A stretch of DNA of 64,000 nucleotides from Owenia fusiformis (lineage: Eukaryota; Annelida; Polychaeta; Sabellida; Oweniidae): assembly GCA_903813345.2 (NCBI GenBank), contig CAIIXF020000008.1, positions 25,034,822-25,098,821 of the forward strand, written 5' to 3'. This document shows positions 1-10,955 of the stretch, piece after piece. The translations under genes were made by a program, and so were the position numbers. How positions within the stretch are numbered: the first letter of the stretch is position 1; every line of letters starts with the position of its first letter. The notes below the pieces were generated by a model. The model saw nothing but the letters and a program-made list of their open reading frames with translations. It was not told the DNA's origin and made no database searches.

Positions 1-370
1 CGAAAAATGTTGCAGAGATGATAATTTTCAAGATGGCTTCTCAGGAAGTTGGGTAATGCGCTTGCGCTTCCATGCCATGAGATTTCCACTTTCGGTTACA
101 CGCATACGCATTGGCAAGACTTCCTGGTCAGATGACATGGAAAATAACAAGTTCCAAATACATTTTTCGTCAATTACACTGTCTCCCGACTCCAGTTAGC
201 GTTCTACGATTATTACAATGATACTTTATGATGTTATACATCGATTGAAGGAGTGTAAGTGTTCCCACGATTTCTAACATTTCTGTAAAAGACCTTTAAC
301 ATGGGCTGGGAATATCGAGTTTAGCAAAGCTATAAATAAAACGCAGCAATTTAAAAAAGTCCTACGTCCT

Positions 371-546
371 GTTGTCTTCCAAAACGGCCCGCAGCTGGAT
401 TTTGCGGCTAATAATTTCATATCGAAACAAAAAACTGTACGCAATATTCAAAATTGACCAAAACGCCCGTTGTCTTCCAAAACGGCCCGCAGCTGGATTT
501 TGCGGCTAATAATTTCATATCGAAACAAAAAACTGTACGCAATATT
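371..546. repeat. 78-bp direct repeat, two copies
   Basis: Positions 371-448 and 469-546 are the same 78 bases, separated by a 20-base spacer (period 98 bp). The copies look identical. The unit is richer in G+C and CpG than its surroundings. I see no coding function on either strand and no splice-site context. Confidence 0.9.
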
Positions 547-1189
547 GTTAGTATGTGAAAATATTTATTCTTTAACATGCAAATATACTTAATTTCTCAA
601 TTTTTGAACTTTGATTCAATTATGCTGTGAGGGAGATTGAAGAAGACAAGAACCTGAATGTATATCACCTTTGTACTTTCTTAAAGTGCATGTCATACTT
701 ACCATTCAAGTGTCTCAAAGTATTCCAATAAATGAAAACAGATGTCAAAATCAACTAAAGTGCTAACATGTAATGTGTTTTGAACTTTATTGGAATCACA
801 ATATAGATCTAAAATTGCCCATTCCTGCCACAATTGCTCCAAAAGCATTGCATGAAACTTGCATAAGATAAAAATATGCCAGCGCATTGTATAAAGTTTG
901 ATTTCTCTTTTTGTGAGGACATAGGAGTTTTGTTTCCGAGTAAAGGGTTTTGTAGTAACTCCCCAACCATTGTATATTGTTGAAATCGCCATGATAAAAA
1001 GATGTGTCAGTTGAAGTTGTGCACCTGCGATCGTCTAATCAACTTATATACTGTGGAAGTTGAAGTGAAATTCTATGCACAAAATTATCAATTTGTGGAA
1101 GCATTACTTCAAAAGAATAAACATTATAACACTTCAGTTAGGTAGTAAGCAACAAATACACAAATTAATTAACTACATTGGCCATTTTG

Positions 1190-1800
1190 AATAACTGTTC
1201 CAAAGCCATATATTTCTAACCAATAGCAATAATTTTCTGCTCTCTTCAAAGTATGGCTATACTATTCTCAAATTGAAGGGAATTTAGGGCAGATCACTAT
1301 TTTGGTATTGTTTTCCTGATTTTTGCCTCAGAAAATTCAAATTTGTTTTATTATTTATGCCATTAAATGGTCACCCAAATGCTTTTAAAATTGGTAGAAA
1401 TTCTGATATATCTCTAATGTTTCCGATGTTTATATTTTTAAATACAGATTCATATATGTTATCAGGGGCGGATCTGGTAACCAACAAGGGGGGGGGCCCA
1501 AATTTCAGGTGAGAGAAAAAAAATTTTGGGCCCCTAAAACGCAAAAGAGGGCCCAAATTTTAAAATTTTGAGGCCCATTTTCTTCAAAATATGGCCTGAA
1601 TTTAAAAAATAAGGCCTTAAAAGGCCCAGTAATGACCAAAAAGGCCGACTTTTTGGGGGCTTAAGGCCTTTTTTGGCCCAATTTTTTTTTCTGGGCCCAC
1701 CCAAGGGGGGGGGGGCCCGGGCCCCCAGGCCCCCCCCCCTAATCCGCCAGTGGTTATAGTGCTTGTTATAATTTGCTACTCCGTGGAGTTGCTGTTTTCT
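1190..1800. repeat. Fragment of dispersed repeat with 'ACTCCG-GGAGT' 3' end, interrupted by a MITE
   Basis: The text around 1235-1350 and the end at 1775-1800 match the last part of a longer repeat seen complete at about 57878-58661. Related pieces occur at 8640, 9330-9440, 9569 and 32700. The 3' end has a small inverted repeat (ACTCCGTGGAGT). The copy is split by the 290-bp element at 1463-1752. Confidence 0.75.
1463..1752. mobile_element. MITE with GGCGG-type terminal inverted repeats, 5-bp target duplication
   Basis: The element begins CAGGGGCGG and ends CCGCCAGTG, which are imperfect inverted repeats. It is flanked on both sides by GTTAT (1458-1462 and 1753-1757), consistent with a 5-bp target site duplication. 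The inside is extremely biased, with long runs of G, C, A and T and repeated GGCCC/GGGCC words. No transposase is encoded. Confidence 0.75.
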
Positions 1801-1942
1801 AGTTTTGTCTGATTTACAGCCGTGTAATTGGATTTACCAGCTCAACATATATCAGTATGCTAAAAGTCTTGAAACTACCTTTCATGTAAAGGATCTGCAT
1901 AATTATATTGGATAATCACCTAGGATAACTCTTTATTTTAAG

Positions 1943-4900
1943 GTAAGGTGTATACAGTACTATGACCCAGATAACAAGAAGCCAGTTGAAAGTGTCAATC
2001 CAGAGGAGACTACCGATTATGAGGTGTCAAAAGAGGAGTGGAAGTATGTTGATAGACTCTTACCTTTGAAGACCCTTCCAGAACCTCCTAAATATAGCAG
2101 CTACCCAACCCCATCAGGATGGATTCCTCAAAAGGGTAAAAAGAAATTATTGTTCATCTCTTGAAAAAATTGATATGTGGCTTTGCTGAAATTCATTCCT
2201 GTTAATACTCCCCCTCCCCCTTACATATGATTTCAATGAGATGCTCAATGATGAATGATTTCTACATTGATAAATCTCAATTCCTTCATTTAGTTGAGCT
2301 GTTACTGTCTACTTGCTGCCTATTATTATAATAAAATCATAATCATGTAACTTGTGAACAGTCAATCTTACATTCATAAAAGAAATGCCTGGAATTTTTT
2401 TACTCAAAACTCAGCTTTATTTCGGGTTGATACAATTGTTTCTGAAATCAGAGACTTGCCTCATTCAAAACAATTTTATTTTAAATAATCTAAGCTGAAA
2501 ATCTAGTGTCCCAGAATATTTGAATATGCTGTCATTCCTATTTTGATTTTTTGAAATAGATTTTAGTTGATCATCTACTTTCTTGACAGCAAATCTGCTA
2601 CATATGGTTTGGTAAAGAATTTCTACACTTGCTTGACATGCACAAACTTTATTTGATGATTATCTTGAGAATGCATAGAGGCTGATGAATATTGCTTAAA
2701 AACGTGTAGTTTTATTATTCCCAATAATTTTGTCTGCCATTTTAAATTGTTTTACCTTTTGTCAGAAATGATAATTACCTCTGTATGTAAAGCTGATATC
2801 TAATTTGTAATATGAAGTACATGTATTTATTGTTCTTCAGATGAGAACATAGGCTTACCTTAATTTGTAAGATGAAGTACATGCATTTATTGTTCTTCAG
2901 ATGATAACATAGGCTTACCTTAATTTGTAAGATGAAGTACATGTATTTATTATTCCTCAGTTGAGAACATAGGCTTACCTTAATTTGTAAGATGAAGTAC
3001 ATGTATTTATTATTCCTCAGTTGAGAACATAGGCTTACCTTAATTTGTAAGATGAAGTACATGTATTTATTGTTCTTCAGATGAGAACATAGGCTGTATT
3101 TATTATTCCTCAGTTAAGAACATAGGCTTACCTTAATTTGTAAGATGAAGTACATATATTTATTGTTCTTCAGATGAGAACATACGAGGGTTGATCATAA
3201 AGTTCTCATAATATCTCTCTAATTTCTTTATTCTTCAATATTTTCCTATGAAATTTTCACAGAATGTGCAGCATGGAATGTTTTATTAATCCAGCAAACA
3301 ATATTTAGAATAACAGAAATATTAAATAATAAATGGTTGCCATAGTAACTTGAAATCAAGGCACCCGGGGCAAATAAAAAACTAGCTAGAATAGCCCCCA
3401 TTTACCATGTTTAAATACATAATAAGTTGTCAAATAAGCTATCAAACACATTAAATTGTCAAATAATATGGGCTATTGACTGTTGTGAACTATTATAATG
3501 GTCATGTGAATTGTGTGATCTCATAATGGATGATTGTTATGCTTCATTAGAAGTGACTGTTACACCCCATGACTGTTTTTTCAAATATCCCCAGGAAAAT
3601 TGATTGCCCCTTTAGTTCATTTTTAACAAGTACAGACCACACACAGGGTGTAATTTTGTTAATATCTTAGCAATATATTTGTTTTAGATCATGTTTAGTC
3701 TGACCAAAGAATCTTACAAACTTAACATAACATTTTATCAGTATGAATTTTATTTTTCTAAAGATCTCTGCATCTATTGCATTCTCTTACGCAGTCATTT
3801 CTGATCATTAGCTTTGAGTGTCAGACTCTGGTATCACATCTAATGAAGCATGAAAGCATCCCCTATGACATCACACAATTTACACGATCGATTTATTTAA
3901 TTTTTAAAGCACTTTACAACATATTCAAGATAACATTTTAACGTGTTTGGTAATTCATGAGAGTTTATTATGTATGTAAACATGGTTAATTAAGCTCATT
4001 CTGTCAATTATTTTTATTTGCCCCAGGTGCCTTGATTTCCCGTTACTATGGCAACCATTTCTTATTTAATAATTCTGTAAAACTAAATATTTTTTGCTGA
4101 ATTAATAAGATATTTTATGCTGCACATTCTGTAAAAATTTCATTAGAATATATTGAAAAATAAAGAAATTAGAGAGATATTATGAGAACTTTATGATCAA
4201 CCCTCGTAGGCTCACCTTAATTTGTAAGATGAAGTACATGTATTTATTGTTCTTCAGATGAGAACATAGGCTTACCTTAATTTGTAAGATGAAGTACATA
4301 TATTTATTGTTCTTCAGATGAGAACATAGGCTTACCTTAATTTGTAAGATGAAGTACATGTATTTATTGTTCTTCAGATGAGAACATAGGCTTACCTTAA
4401 TTTGTAAGATGAAGTACATGTATTTATTGTTCTTCAGATGAGAACATAGGCTTACCTTAATTTGTAAGATGAAGTACATGTATTTATTGTTCTTCAGATG
4501 AGAACATAGGCTTACCTTAATTTGTAAGATGAAGTACATGTATTTATTGTTCTTCAGATGAGAATGTAGGCTTACCTTAATTTGTAAGATGAAGTACATG
4601 TATTTATTGTTGTTCAGATGAGAACGTAGGCTTACCTTAATTTGTAAGATGAAGTACATGTATTAATTGTTCTTCAGATGAGAACATAGGCTTACCTTAA
4701 TTTGTAAGATAAAGTACATGTATTGATTGTTCTTCAGATGAGAACATAGGCTTACCTTAATTTGTAAGATAGAGTACATGTATTTATTGTTCTTCAGATG
4801 AGAACATAGGCTAACCTTAATTTGTAAGATGAAGTACATGTATTTATTGTTCTTCAGATGAGAACATAGGCATGCCTTAATTTGTGCGATGAAGTACATT

Positions 4901-6920
4901 TATTTATTGTTCTTCAGATGAGAACATAGGCTTACCTTAATTTGTAAGATGAAGTACATGTATTTATTGTTCTTCAGATGAGAACATAGGCTTACCTTAA
5001 TTTGTAAGATGAAGTAGATATATTTATTGTTCTTCAGATGAGAACATAGGCTTACCTTAATTTGTAAGATGAAGTACATGTATTTATTGTTCTTCAGATG
5101 AGAACATAGGCTTACCTTAATTTGTAAGATGAAGTACATATATTTATTGTTCTTCAGATGAGAACATAGGCTTACCTTAAATTGTAAGATGAAGTACATG
5201 TATTTATTGTTCTTCAGATGAGAACATAGGCTTACCTTAATTTGTAAGATGAAGTACATGTATTTATTATTCCTCAGTTGAGAACATAGGCTTACCTTAA
5301 TTTGTAAGATGAAGTACATGTATTTATTGTTCTTCAGATGAGAACGTAGGCTTACCTTAATTTGTAAGATGAAGTACATGTATTTATTGTTCTTCAGATG
5401 AGAATGTAGGCTTACCTTAATTTGTAAGATGAAGTACATGTATTTATTGTTCTTCAGATGAGAACTAGGCTTACCTTAATTTGTAAGATGAAGTACATGT
5501 ATTTATTGTTCTTCAGATGAGAACATAGGCTAACCTTAATTTGTAAGATGAAGTACATGTATTTATTGTTCTTCGAATGAGAACGTAGGCTTACCTTAAT
5601 TTGTAAGATGAAGTACATGTATTTATTGTTCTTCAGATGAGAACATAGGCTTACCTTAATCTGTAAGATGAAGTACATATACCGTATTTATTGTTCTTCA
5701 GATGAGAACATAGGCTTACCTTAATTTGTAAGATGAAGTTCATGTATTTATTGTTCTTCAGATGAGAACATAGGCTTACCTTACAGTGTGAGACGTAGCA
5801 GGTTTCACATGCTACCAGTCTATCTAGAGGAGAAATCTGGAGGCACTAGGAAAATAACAATAGTTAAAAAAGTTGAAGGAGATATATGGGTGAGTAGATT
5901 CCATTGTTAGTGCAATTAGTAATTGATAGTTCTATTAATTACATTAACAGACTCTACAACTTTGCCTTTTTCAAATGTAATCATGCTAATAACAGTGATC
6001 TCGAACAAATGGCGTGTTATTCTTTATATTATCTGTTTTGGTCAAGAAGATATCTCATTAATATTTCAACATTTTTGCAGAGTGCAGTTTTTCAATCCGA
6101 CAGTGACACATAACTATTACACACATTATATTTTCAACACCTAATGTCCAGGTGGATGAAATATCACATATGATCAAACTGTGACTTTTATTGTGAAGTT
6201 TGGGGATATAGAGAATTAATGGCTCTGCTCGTCTATCCATACATCCATTTGTCCATATGTCTGTCTGTCCATACATCCGTTTGTCCATGTGTCTGTCTGT
6301 CCATACATCCATTTGTCCATATGTCTGTCTGTCCATACATCCATTTGTCCATGTGTCTGTCTGTCCATACATCCATTTGTCCATATGTCTGTCTGTCCAT
6401 ACATCCGTTTGTCCATATGTCTGTCTTTCCATACATCTGTTTGTCCATATGTCTGTCCATACATCCGTTTGTCCATATGTCTGCCTGTCCATACATCCAT
6501 TTGTCCATATGTCTGTCTGTCCATACATTTGTCTGTCCAGGCAAATTGTGTTGGGCAGTTGGCCCAATATTGTATATTTGCACAAGGTGACCATTTCCAA
6601 AAATCAGTCATTTTTATGGCTGTTAAATGGGATTTGCTACACCTTGGCATTGCTGTATCTATAGACTACTAGTTTTCCTTTGTATACAACAAGTGAGCAT
6701 TATGGTTTTTCCTTCACATATCTTAAAAGCATCATATTTAAGTTTTATTACATTATACATCTTCTGATTTCAGGCATTTGAAGCTGATATTCGAAAGCAT
6801 CTTGAAGAACTAACAAGTAGAAAAGTAACAACACAAGTCCATGAAATAACTAGATTTCTGAGAATAAAAGGGATTTACCTTAAAGAAGTTAGCGACTTTT
6901 TAATAAGTAAAGGATTTTGA
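1943..6920 (+). CDS. MRPL49: Mitochondrial large ribosomal subunit protein mL49, 3' three coding exons (5' incomplete)
   Basis: Exons: 1943-2135, 5762-5889 and 6774-6920, with stop TGA at 6918-6920. All junctions have AG/GT signals and join in frame (phase 1 after the first exon, phase 0 after the second), giving 155 residues. mL49 is a structural protein of the mitochondrial large ribosomal subunit. Family landmarks seen are YPTPSGWIPQ at the end of the first exon, LPYSVRRSRFHMLPVY and VKKVEGDIW in the second, and TRFLRIKG followed by C-terminal SKGF in the last. The human protein is about 166 aa, so roughly 30 N-terminal residues including the mitochondrial targeting peptide are missing. 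The first acceptor could be at 1942 or 1947, since both follow AG. The 3.6-kb first intron holds the 60-bp minisatellite and the second holds a 32-bp minisatellite. Confidence 0.95.
2801..5761 (+). repeat. 60-bp minisatellite carrying copies of the mL49 exon's 3' splice site
   Basis: About 32 tandem copies of a 60-bp unit fill the intron just before the exon at 5762. They are split into 2801-3184 and 4207-5761 by a transposon. Most units are near identical, with a few variants (for example TTCCTCAGTTGAG near 2955). Each unit contains a T-rich tract, TTCTTCAG, and then the same 22 bases that begin the real exon. It then continues TAATTTGTAAGATG, where the exon continues TACAGTGTGAGACG. Every unit therefore has an AG acceptor and, 26 nt later, a GTAAGA donor-like site. 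The period is a multiple of three, so one frame on the minus strand stays open; that reading is an artefact. Confidence 0.95.
3185..4206. mobile_element. Foldback element with mariner-like CGAGGGTTG termini, TA target duplication
   Basis: The ends CGAGGGTTGATCATAAAG and its complement are flanked by TA on both sides (3183-3184, 4207-4208). Removing the element restores an intact 60-bp unit (GAACA-TA-GGCT), which fixes the boundaries. Similarity between the arms runs hundreds of bases inward. For example the left GGTTGCCATAGTAAC and CTTCATTAGA have inverted counterparts on the right, so nearly the whole 1022 bp is an imperfect palindrome. No transposase ORF is present. TA duplication and CGAGGGTTG ends are typical of Tc1/mariner elements. 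Confidence 0.9.
5762..5783 (+). promoter_or_regulatory. Genuine mL49 exon start shared with every minisatellite unit
   Basis: The authentic acceptor is TTCTTCAG ending at 5761. The first 22 bases of the exon are identical to the post-acceptor part of the repeat unit. The real exon departs from the unit right after CTTACCTTA and continues with the VRRSRFHM codons. The following 15 bases still match the repeat at 9 positions, so the repeat probably contains a diverged further piece of the exon. Confidence 0.85.
6231..6540. repeat. 32-bp minisatellite of CCAT/CTGT words in mL49 intron
   Basis: About nine to ten copies of a unit like CCATACATCCATTTGTCCAT plus ATGTCTGTCTGT lie in the last mL49 intron. 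Because the sequence lacks stops in several frames it gives overlapping open frames on both strands. None resembles a protein. Confidence 0.9.
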
Positions 6921-7201
6921 TAAAATTCATAATGAGACAGAGGAAATACAATATCTAAGAGATATATTTTAGACATGCTGGACTGAATTACATGTCTAGA
7001 AGTACAAGTACATGTAGTGTACTAAGTGTAGGTGTCTAAAAGTAGTGTAGGTGTCCGAAAGACTTTCTCCAAATACATCCAGTCAGTAAGGCCATTCAAA
7101 TTCTAATATCTGTTTAACTGCCTCCATCCTAAGATTGAGAAAATTTTCAGAAAGCAAACAACTTTTTTAGAACCCATATATGTACTTATATATGTATATG
7201 T

Positions 7202-7207
7202 AATAAA
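7202..7207 (+). terminator. Candidate poly(A) signal of mL49
   Basis: AATAAA lies 282 bases after the mL49 stop codon and is the first canonical hexamer downstream on this strand. The cleavage site was not located. Confidence 0.4.
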
Positions 7208-7320
7208 TCTAAATGATATTTGAAACTTAAAAATCCTAATATTAGATTATAAATTGTAATCTAAGATTATATTACAGTAAAAATTATTGAAAACTACTGT
7301 TCATATATTTTGCTTCAGTC

Positions 7321-7672
7321 TTGTTATGTCACCATCAAACGTGGTGACATATTGTTATGGTCTCAAAAAAAGATCAAAAGGTTGACCAATATTTTTCAAA
7401 ATCATCTACAAGTTGTCAGAAATTAAAATCTGAATTTAGATTTGACCTCCAATGACCTTCTCAATGTAGAAAAAGGTCAAAAAAGGTATTTTTAACTTGC
7501 TTCAAATTGACCATTTTTTGAAATCATCTACAAGTTCTCAAATCTGACTTTAGATATGAAATTTGACCATCAATGACCTTCTCAAGGTCACAAACGGTCA
7601 AAAAGGTATTTTTCAACTTGCTTCAAATGGACTAATTTTTAGGTGGTCACATTTTGTCATGTTAATCCCTTG
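7321..7672 (+). repeat. Short copy of the GTCACCA-hairpin / AGGTCA repeat family
   Basis: It begins TTGTTATGTCACCATC, followed by a hairpin with GGTGACAT. It contains two to three diverged core units of the array at 18131-19887 (FATGACCTTC/AAGGTCA-type text, CTTGCTTCAAATTGAC) and ends GTCACATTTTGTCATG. Flanking CTTG occurs on both sides, as in the larger copy. Confidence 0.75.
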
Positions 7673-7894
7673 TTAAAAGTTGTTTGTATTTTCGAACTCC
7701 AACCCTCCCAAGATCTGGCCCCTCAAGAGAATGTTCAGCATTCAATGGCCTTATATTATTAATCTCTGAGCATGATGCATCAAATTACACTCTTGAATTG
7801 ACAAGTATTGATTCCATGTGTTGTGAAAAGAAATGAAAAAGTACAACTAATATCTTACCTGTTGAGTATCAGGAAAATATACATCATTTTTTTT

Positions 7895-8220
7895 TGTTTT
7901 TTCCACCAATTCTTGAGAATGAAATAAAATATCTATCCAAACCTTGTTGGATCAAAATGGCATATACAACATTTTTTAAGATCTCTCAGTATCATAGTTA
8001 TAGAATGGAAAGTTTGGTTCATCTTAAAGAATGTATCCAAAAATAAAAAAAAGTAGATAAGAATTAAAGTATACCTTTTATTTCATTAACAACATACATG
8101 AACCAAACTTTCCTTTGTACTGGTACTATTACAATATTGAGAGACCGTAAAAGGTATTGTACATATCATTTTGTTCCAACGAGGTTTAGATAGATGTTTC
8201 ATTTCATTCCGAATATAAAA
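7895..8220. repeat. Foldback repeat, arms about 130 bp
   Basis: Left text such as AATATCTATCCAAACC and GGAAAGTTTGGTTCAT reappears in reverse complement on the right (ATGAACCAAACTTTCC, GGTTTAGATAGATGTT). Exact termini and target duplication were not determined. The surrounding 7673-7894 and 8221-8640 hold nothing I recognise. Confidence 0.65.
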
Positions 8221-8639
8221 ATATATATGGTACCAAGAACAAAAGAAATGTCCGATGTGTTTTCTTAAACCATATATAGAAAAGTAGATATACTATTTTC
8301 AAATTAAATTCTTACCTCTGGCAACCAGCTTTTAATGACTACTATCAGTTCCATTATCACTACAGTCATAGAGGAGATGACAGATTGACTCTGGTTCTAC
8401 TTTACAAAGGTACACAGATCCGATTCTGCTAATCCACACATTTTCAAATATGTGTTGGTGGCCAAAAATCTATGAAGAATTTTAAAATTGAATGAAGCTA
8501 ATTTTGGTTCAAAATTGCTGACCTTATTGAATGAGTTGTACCAAACACATGGTGTAATGACATAGAATGGATATGGTGCTAAGGATTAATAAATTAGAGT
8601 TTGGTGAATAATAAGTATGTGTATTTTAAACTGTTCTTC

Positions 8640-9060
8640 CTACTCTCACCAGTGTGGATCCTTATTATCCCAACAAACTTTGTCATGTTTGTTCGGTAGG
8701 GATATAGTAAAGCCCTTCGTCAAATGACCGCTGCCAGGCCCGTAGCCAGGGGGGGTTCGGGCGAACCCCCCCCCCTGGCCAAAATTTCTTTCAAAATCAT
8801 GCAGTTTTTCACCATTCTGACTAATTTTTGAGTGATTTTTGGCCATATTTGCCAAAGTGAACCCGCCCTAGAATTTTTTAGAAAAACGAACCCCCCCCCC
8901 CCTTGGATTATTCTGGCTACGGGCCTGGCTGCTTTAAAAAAGGTGGCAATGTGTGCGTTTGTTTTGTTTACCACCAATGAAGGTGAGCAATACCTCTTGA
9001 GTGTATCCTGTATATGTATGGTCGTAATTTATTACGTAATAATCCTGGAAGACAGACCCA
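8640..9060 (+). repeat. Fragment of TTATCCCAAC dispersed repeat interrupted by a MITE
   Basis: TTATCCCAACAAACTTTG followed by GGGATATAGTAAAGCCCTTCGTC matches the start of the repeat family at 9569, 57878 and 59590. It is interrupted at 8735 by a 193-bp MITE. The sequence after the MITE is not clearly assignable. Confidence 0.6.
8735..8927. mobile_element. 193-bp MITE, CAGGCCCGTAGCC termini, GCTGC target duplication
   Basis: The ends CAGGCCCGTAGCCAG and CTGGCTACGGGCCTG are perfect inverted repeats flanked by GCTGC on both sides (8730-8734, 8928-8932). The interior has long C runs and no coding capacity. The 5-bp duplication matches the size seen for the 1463-1752 MITE. Confidence 0.85.
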
Positions 9061-9064
9061 TACA

Positions 9065-9256
9065 GCCTTCCCTGTGTTCTTTAAGTTGCACTCAATCATA
9101 GACGTACAAGTACACACCACAGCCTTTTGTACGAGGTGTGGACCACTCAGTAGAACACCCTGAAGAACGAAACAAGTATTGCCTGAACCAGGGATCAAAT
9201 CTGGGACCTATTGCATAATTGGTACACACACTGCTGTTGAGTTACACGGGTGGACT
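9065..9256 (-). repeat. tRNA-derived SINE-like repeat
   Basis: Read on the minus strand it starts TCCACCCGTGTAACTCAAC and reaches a B-box-like GATTTGATCCC about 50 bases later. It then continues into a tail shared with the copy at 21590-21950 (inverted text CCTGTGTTCTTTAA, GCACTC). The A-box region is degenerate. It is a retroposon-like copy, not a functional tRNA gene. Confidence 0.6.
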
Positions 9257-9568
9257 AATGAAACACGTACCTAAGTGATCACCCAAATGCTTAAATTGGT
9301 GGAAATTTGGATAAATCTCCGATGTCTGTTATTATCGGGAAATGATGAATAGGGAAGATGGTAAATATAACATTATGACTTACAGATTCATGAATATTTT
9401 GTTCGTTTGGATTTACTACTCCGTGGAGTTGCCGATTTCTAGTTTATCAAAACTAACATCAATAATGTTTATTCTCATCTGTCCCTATTCTTACCAGTGT
9501 TATTCTTATTTATGCAAACTCACATAAGATGTTCGTTCATTTATAACTACTCTCACCTATGTGTATCC

Positions 9569-10740
9569 TTATTATCCCACCAAACGAAGTTCGAGGGGGA
9601 TATAGGAAAGCCCTCCGTCTGTCCGTCCGTTCGTCGTGTGTCCAGGTAATAACTCAAATACCGGTTGACGGATTTTGTTCAAAGGACAAGGTGCAATTAT
9701 TGGCAGATATCCCTATGGTCAAAATGAATCATTCGTAGGTGTAACATGAAGAATAAAATGTCATATAATACTTTGGAAAATATTAAAGTGCTCGGACACA
9801 CATAAGCTGACTTAACATGAGGATATCAGCAGATCCCAATAGAGGCCATTGGTTTCCATTGATTATCACAGAAATACCAAAAATACACTATGACCTGAAT
9901 CGATTGCAAACTTAATGATTTCACAATACGACACAAATGGTTTATCTCATCAAATGTGCAAATATGAAGTTTGCAATCGATTCAGGTCATACTTAAAATT
10001 AAAAGATTGTACATTTTTTCATCATTTTTTCCCTACAAAATGGCTACAGAAAATGCTCCAAAAACAACTTTTACACTTATCAAATATCATACAAGTTTGT
10101 AAAACCAAAGATTATACTATTATATTTCATTATGTAGTAACATATTTGAATAAGATGCAGGGATGCGTAGGATGTAAATGGATTTTGACAGATACAAAAA
10201 TACTTCCTGGTTTGGAATCTATGCCTCTACACTTCATGATTGAATTATGACCCTAATAAGTGGCCTATACATCAATACAGTGCTGAATATAGGTCAACAA
10301 GATACTAGTGTGCATATAAATGTAACAATTGAAGCAGAATACTCATTTTGAAAAATCCGATGAATTATTTTTCCCATGGGGAGATCCCAATGGAGGGTGT
10401 ATAAGGTCCTTTTATGGACTTATGGGATGGGTGTAAGAAATTTGCTCGAGAATATGGCCGCTCAATTCAAAATGGCCGCCATTTTTCGTAAAAACGGATT
10501 TGGTTCAGATTTTATATGGTGGTGCCTAAAGACAAAGCGGGTTTGCTGAAGAAGAGATTTTCAAGATGGCCGCTGCTTTACAAAATGGCGGCCATTTATC
10601 GTAAAACATGCAATGTTTGATAACTCAAGTACCAGTTCACGGATTTAGTTCAAATTTTATATGCTGATACCTAGGGATACAGGAGTTCTGATTGAGAAGG
10701 AATAAGGATCGAAACCAGTCATAGTTTTCTCCTGGTGACC
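9569..10740 (+). repeat. Dispersed repeat (TTATCCCACC... family) with a nested 0.73-kb element
   Basis: It starts TTATCCCACCAAACGAAG and GGGATATAGGAAAGCCCTCCG. It then has a CTGTCCGTCCG run and the phrase ATAACTCAAATACCGGTTGACGG, all shared with 57878-58661. The right part (10440-10740) has the CAAAATGGCCGCC phrases typical of the family. Between lies an inserted element, about 9680-10412. Confidence 0.7.
9680..10412 (+). mobile_element. 0.73-kb element with internal hairpin and short ORF (copy 1)
   Basis: Terminal AAAGGAC and GGTCCTTT are inverted. The inside has a 24-bp inverted pair (ATGACCTGAATCGATTGCAA and its complement, about 9890-9915 and 9966-9990) enclosing a loop, then a 111-residue open frame (9915-10250). 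A near-identical copy lies inverted in a BHMT intron (about 25764-26550). The ORF differs between copies by a compensated frameshift and matches no family I know. Confidence 0.65.
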
Positions 10741-10955
10741 ATTGTAAATTATTCAGTTTTATGGATTATGGCGACAGCTTTGCGAATAGATGTTGACCCT
10801 ATGGACTTCGAGACTTTCGTCTATCCCACATCGTATCGTGACAGGTTTACACTTTAAACTTAGAGTTTGCATTTCTTGCCAGTTTTTTACAGTTTTTGGT
10901 CATGCATCATGAATTGAACAAATTAGTAAACTTACAATAAAAATCACAATATATA

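Larger units (their letters stand above)
1..1942. other. Region upstream of mL49 coding exon; repeats, no gene recognised
   Basis: No coding exon could be supported here. The first mL49 exon, which should encode the mitochondrial presequence, was not identified and may lie here or left of the window. An ATG at 33 followed by a GTAATG donor-like site near 54 could be spliced in frame to the 1943 region, but it would give only about seven residues and no presequence, so I do not call it. The stretch holds a 78-bp direct duplication (371-546), a fragment of a dispersed repeat (about 1190-1800) and a 290-bp MITE nested in it. Confidence 0.6.

Noticed and set aside
33-53. ATG with following donor as mL49 first exon
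   Set aside because: Would give seven residues with no mitochondrial presequence. Frame fit alone is weak evidence.
2775-5678. Minus-strand open frames with a 20-residue repeat (MYFILQIKVSLCSHLKNNKY)
   Set aside because: They arise because the 60-bp minisatellite unit is a multiple of three and lacks stops in one frame. The array is intronic on the plus strand and derived from a splice junction.
6058-6672. Overlapping open frames on both strands with Tyr/Gly/Gln/Thr or Cys/Leu/Ser/Val repeats
   Set aside because: Translation of the 32-bp CCAT/CTGT minisatellite in all frames. No protein-like composition and located in an intron.
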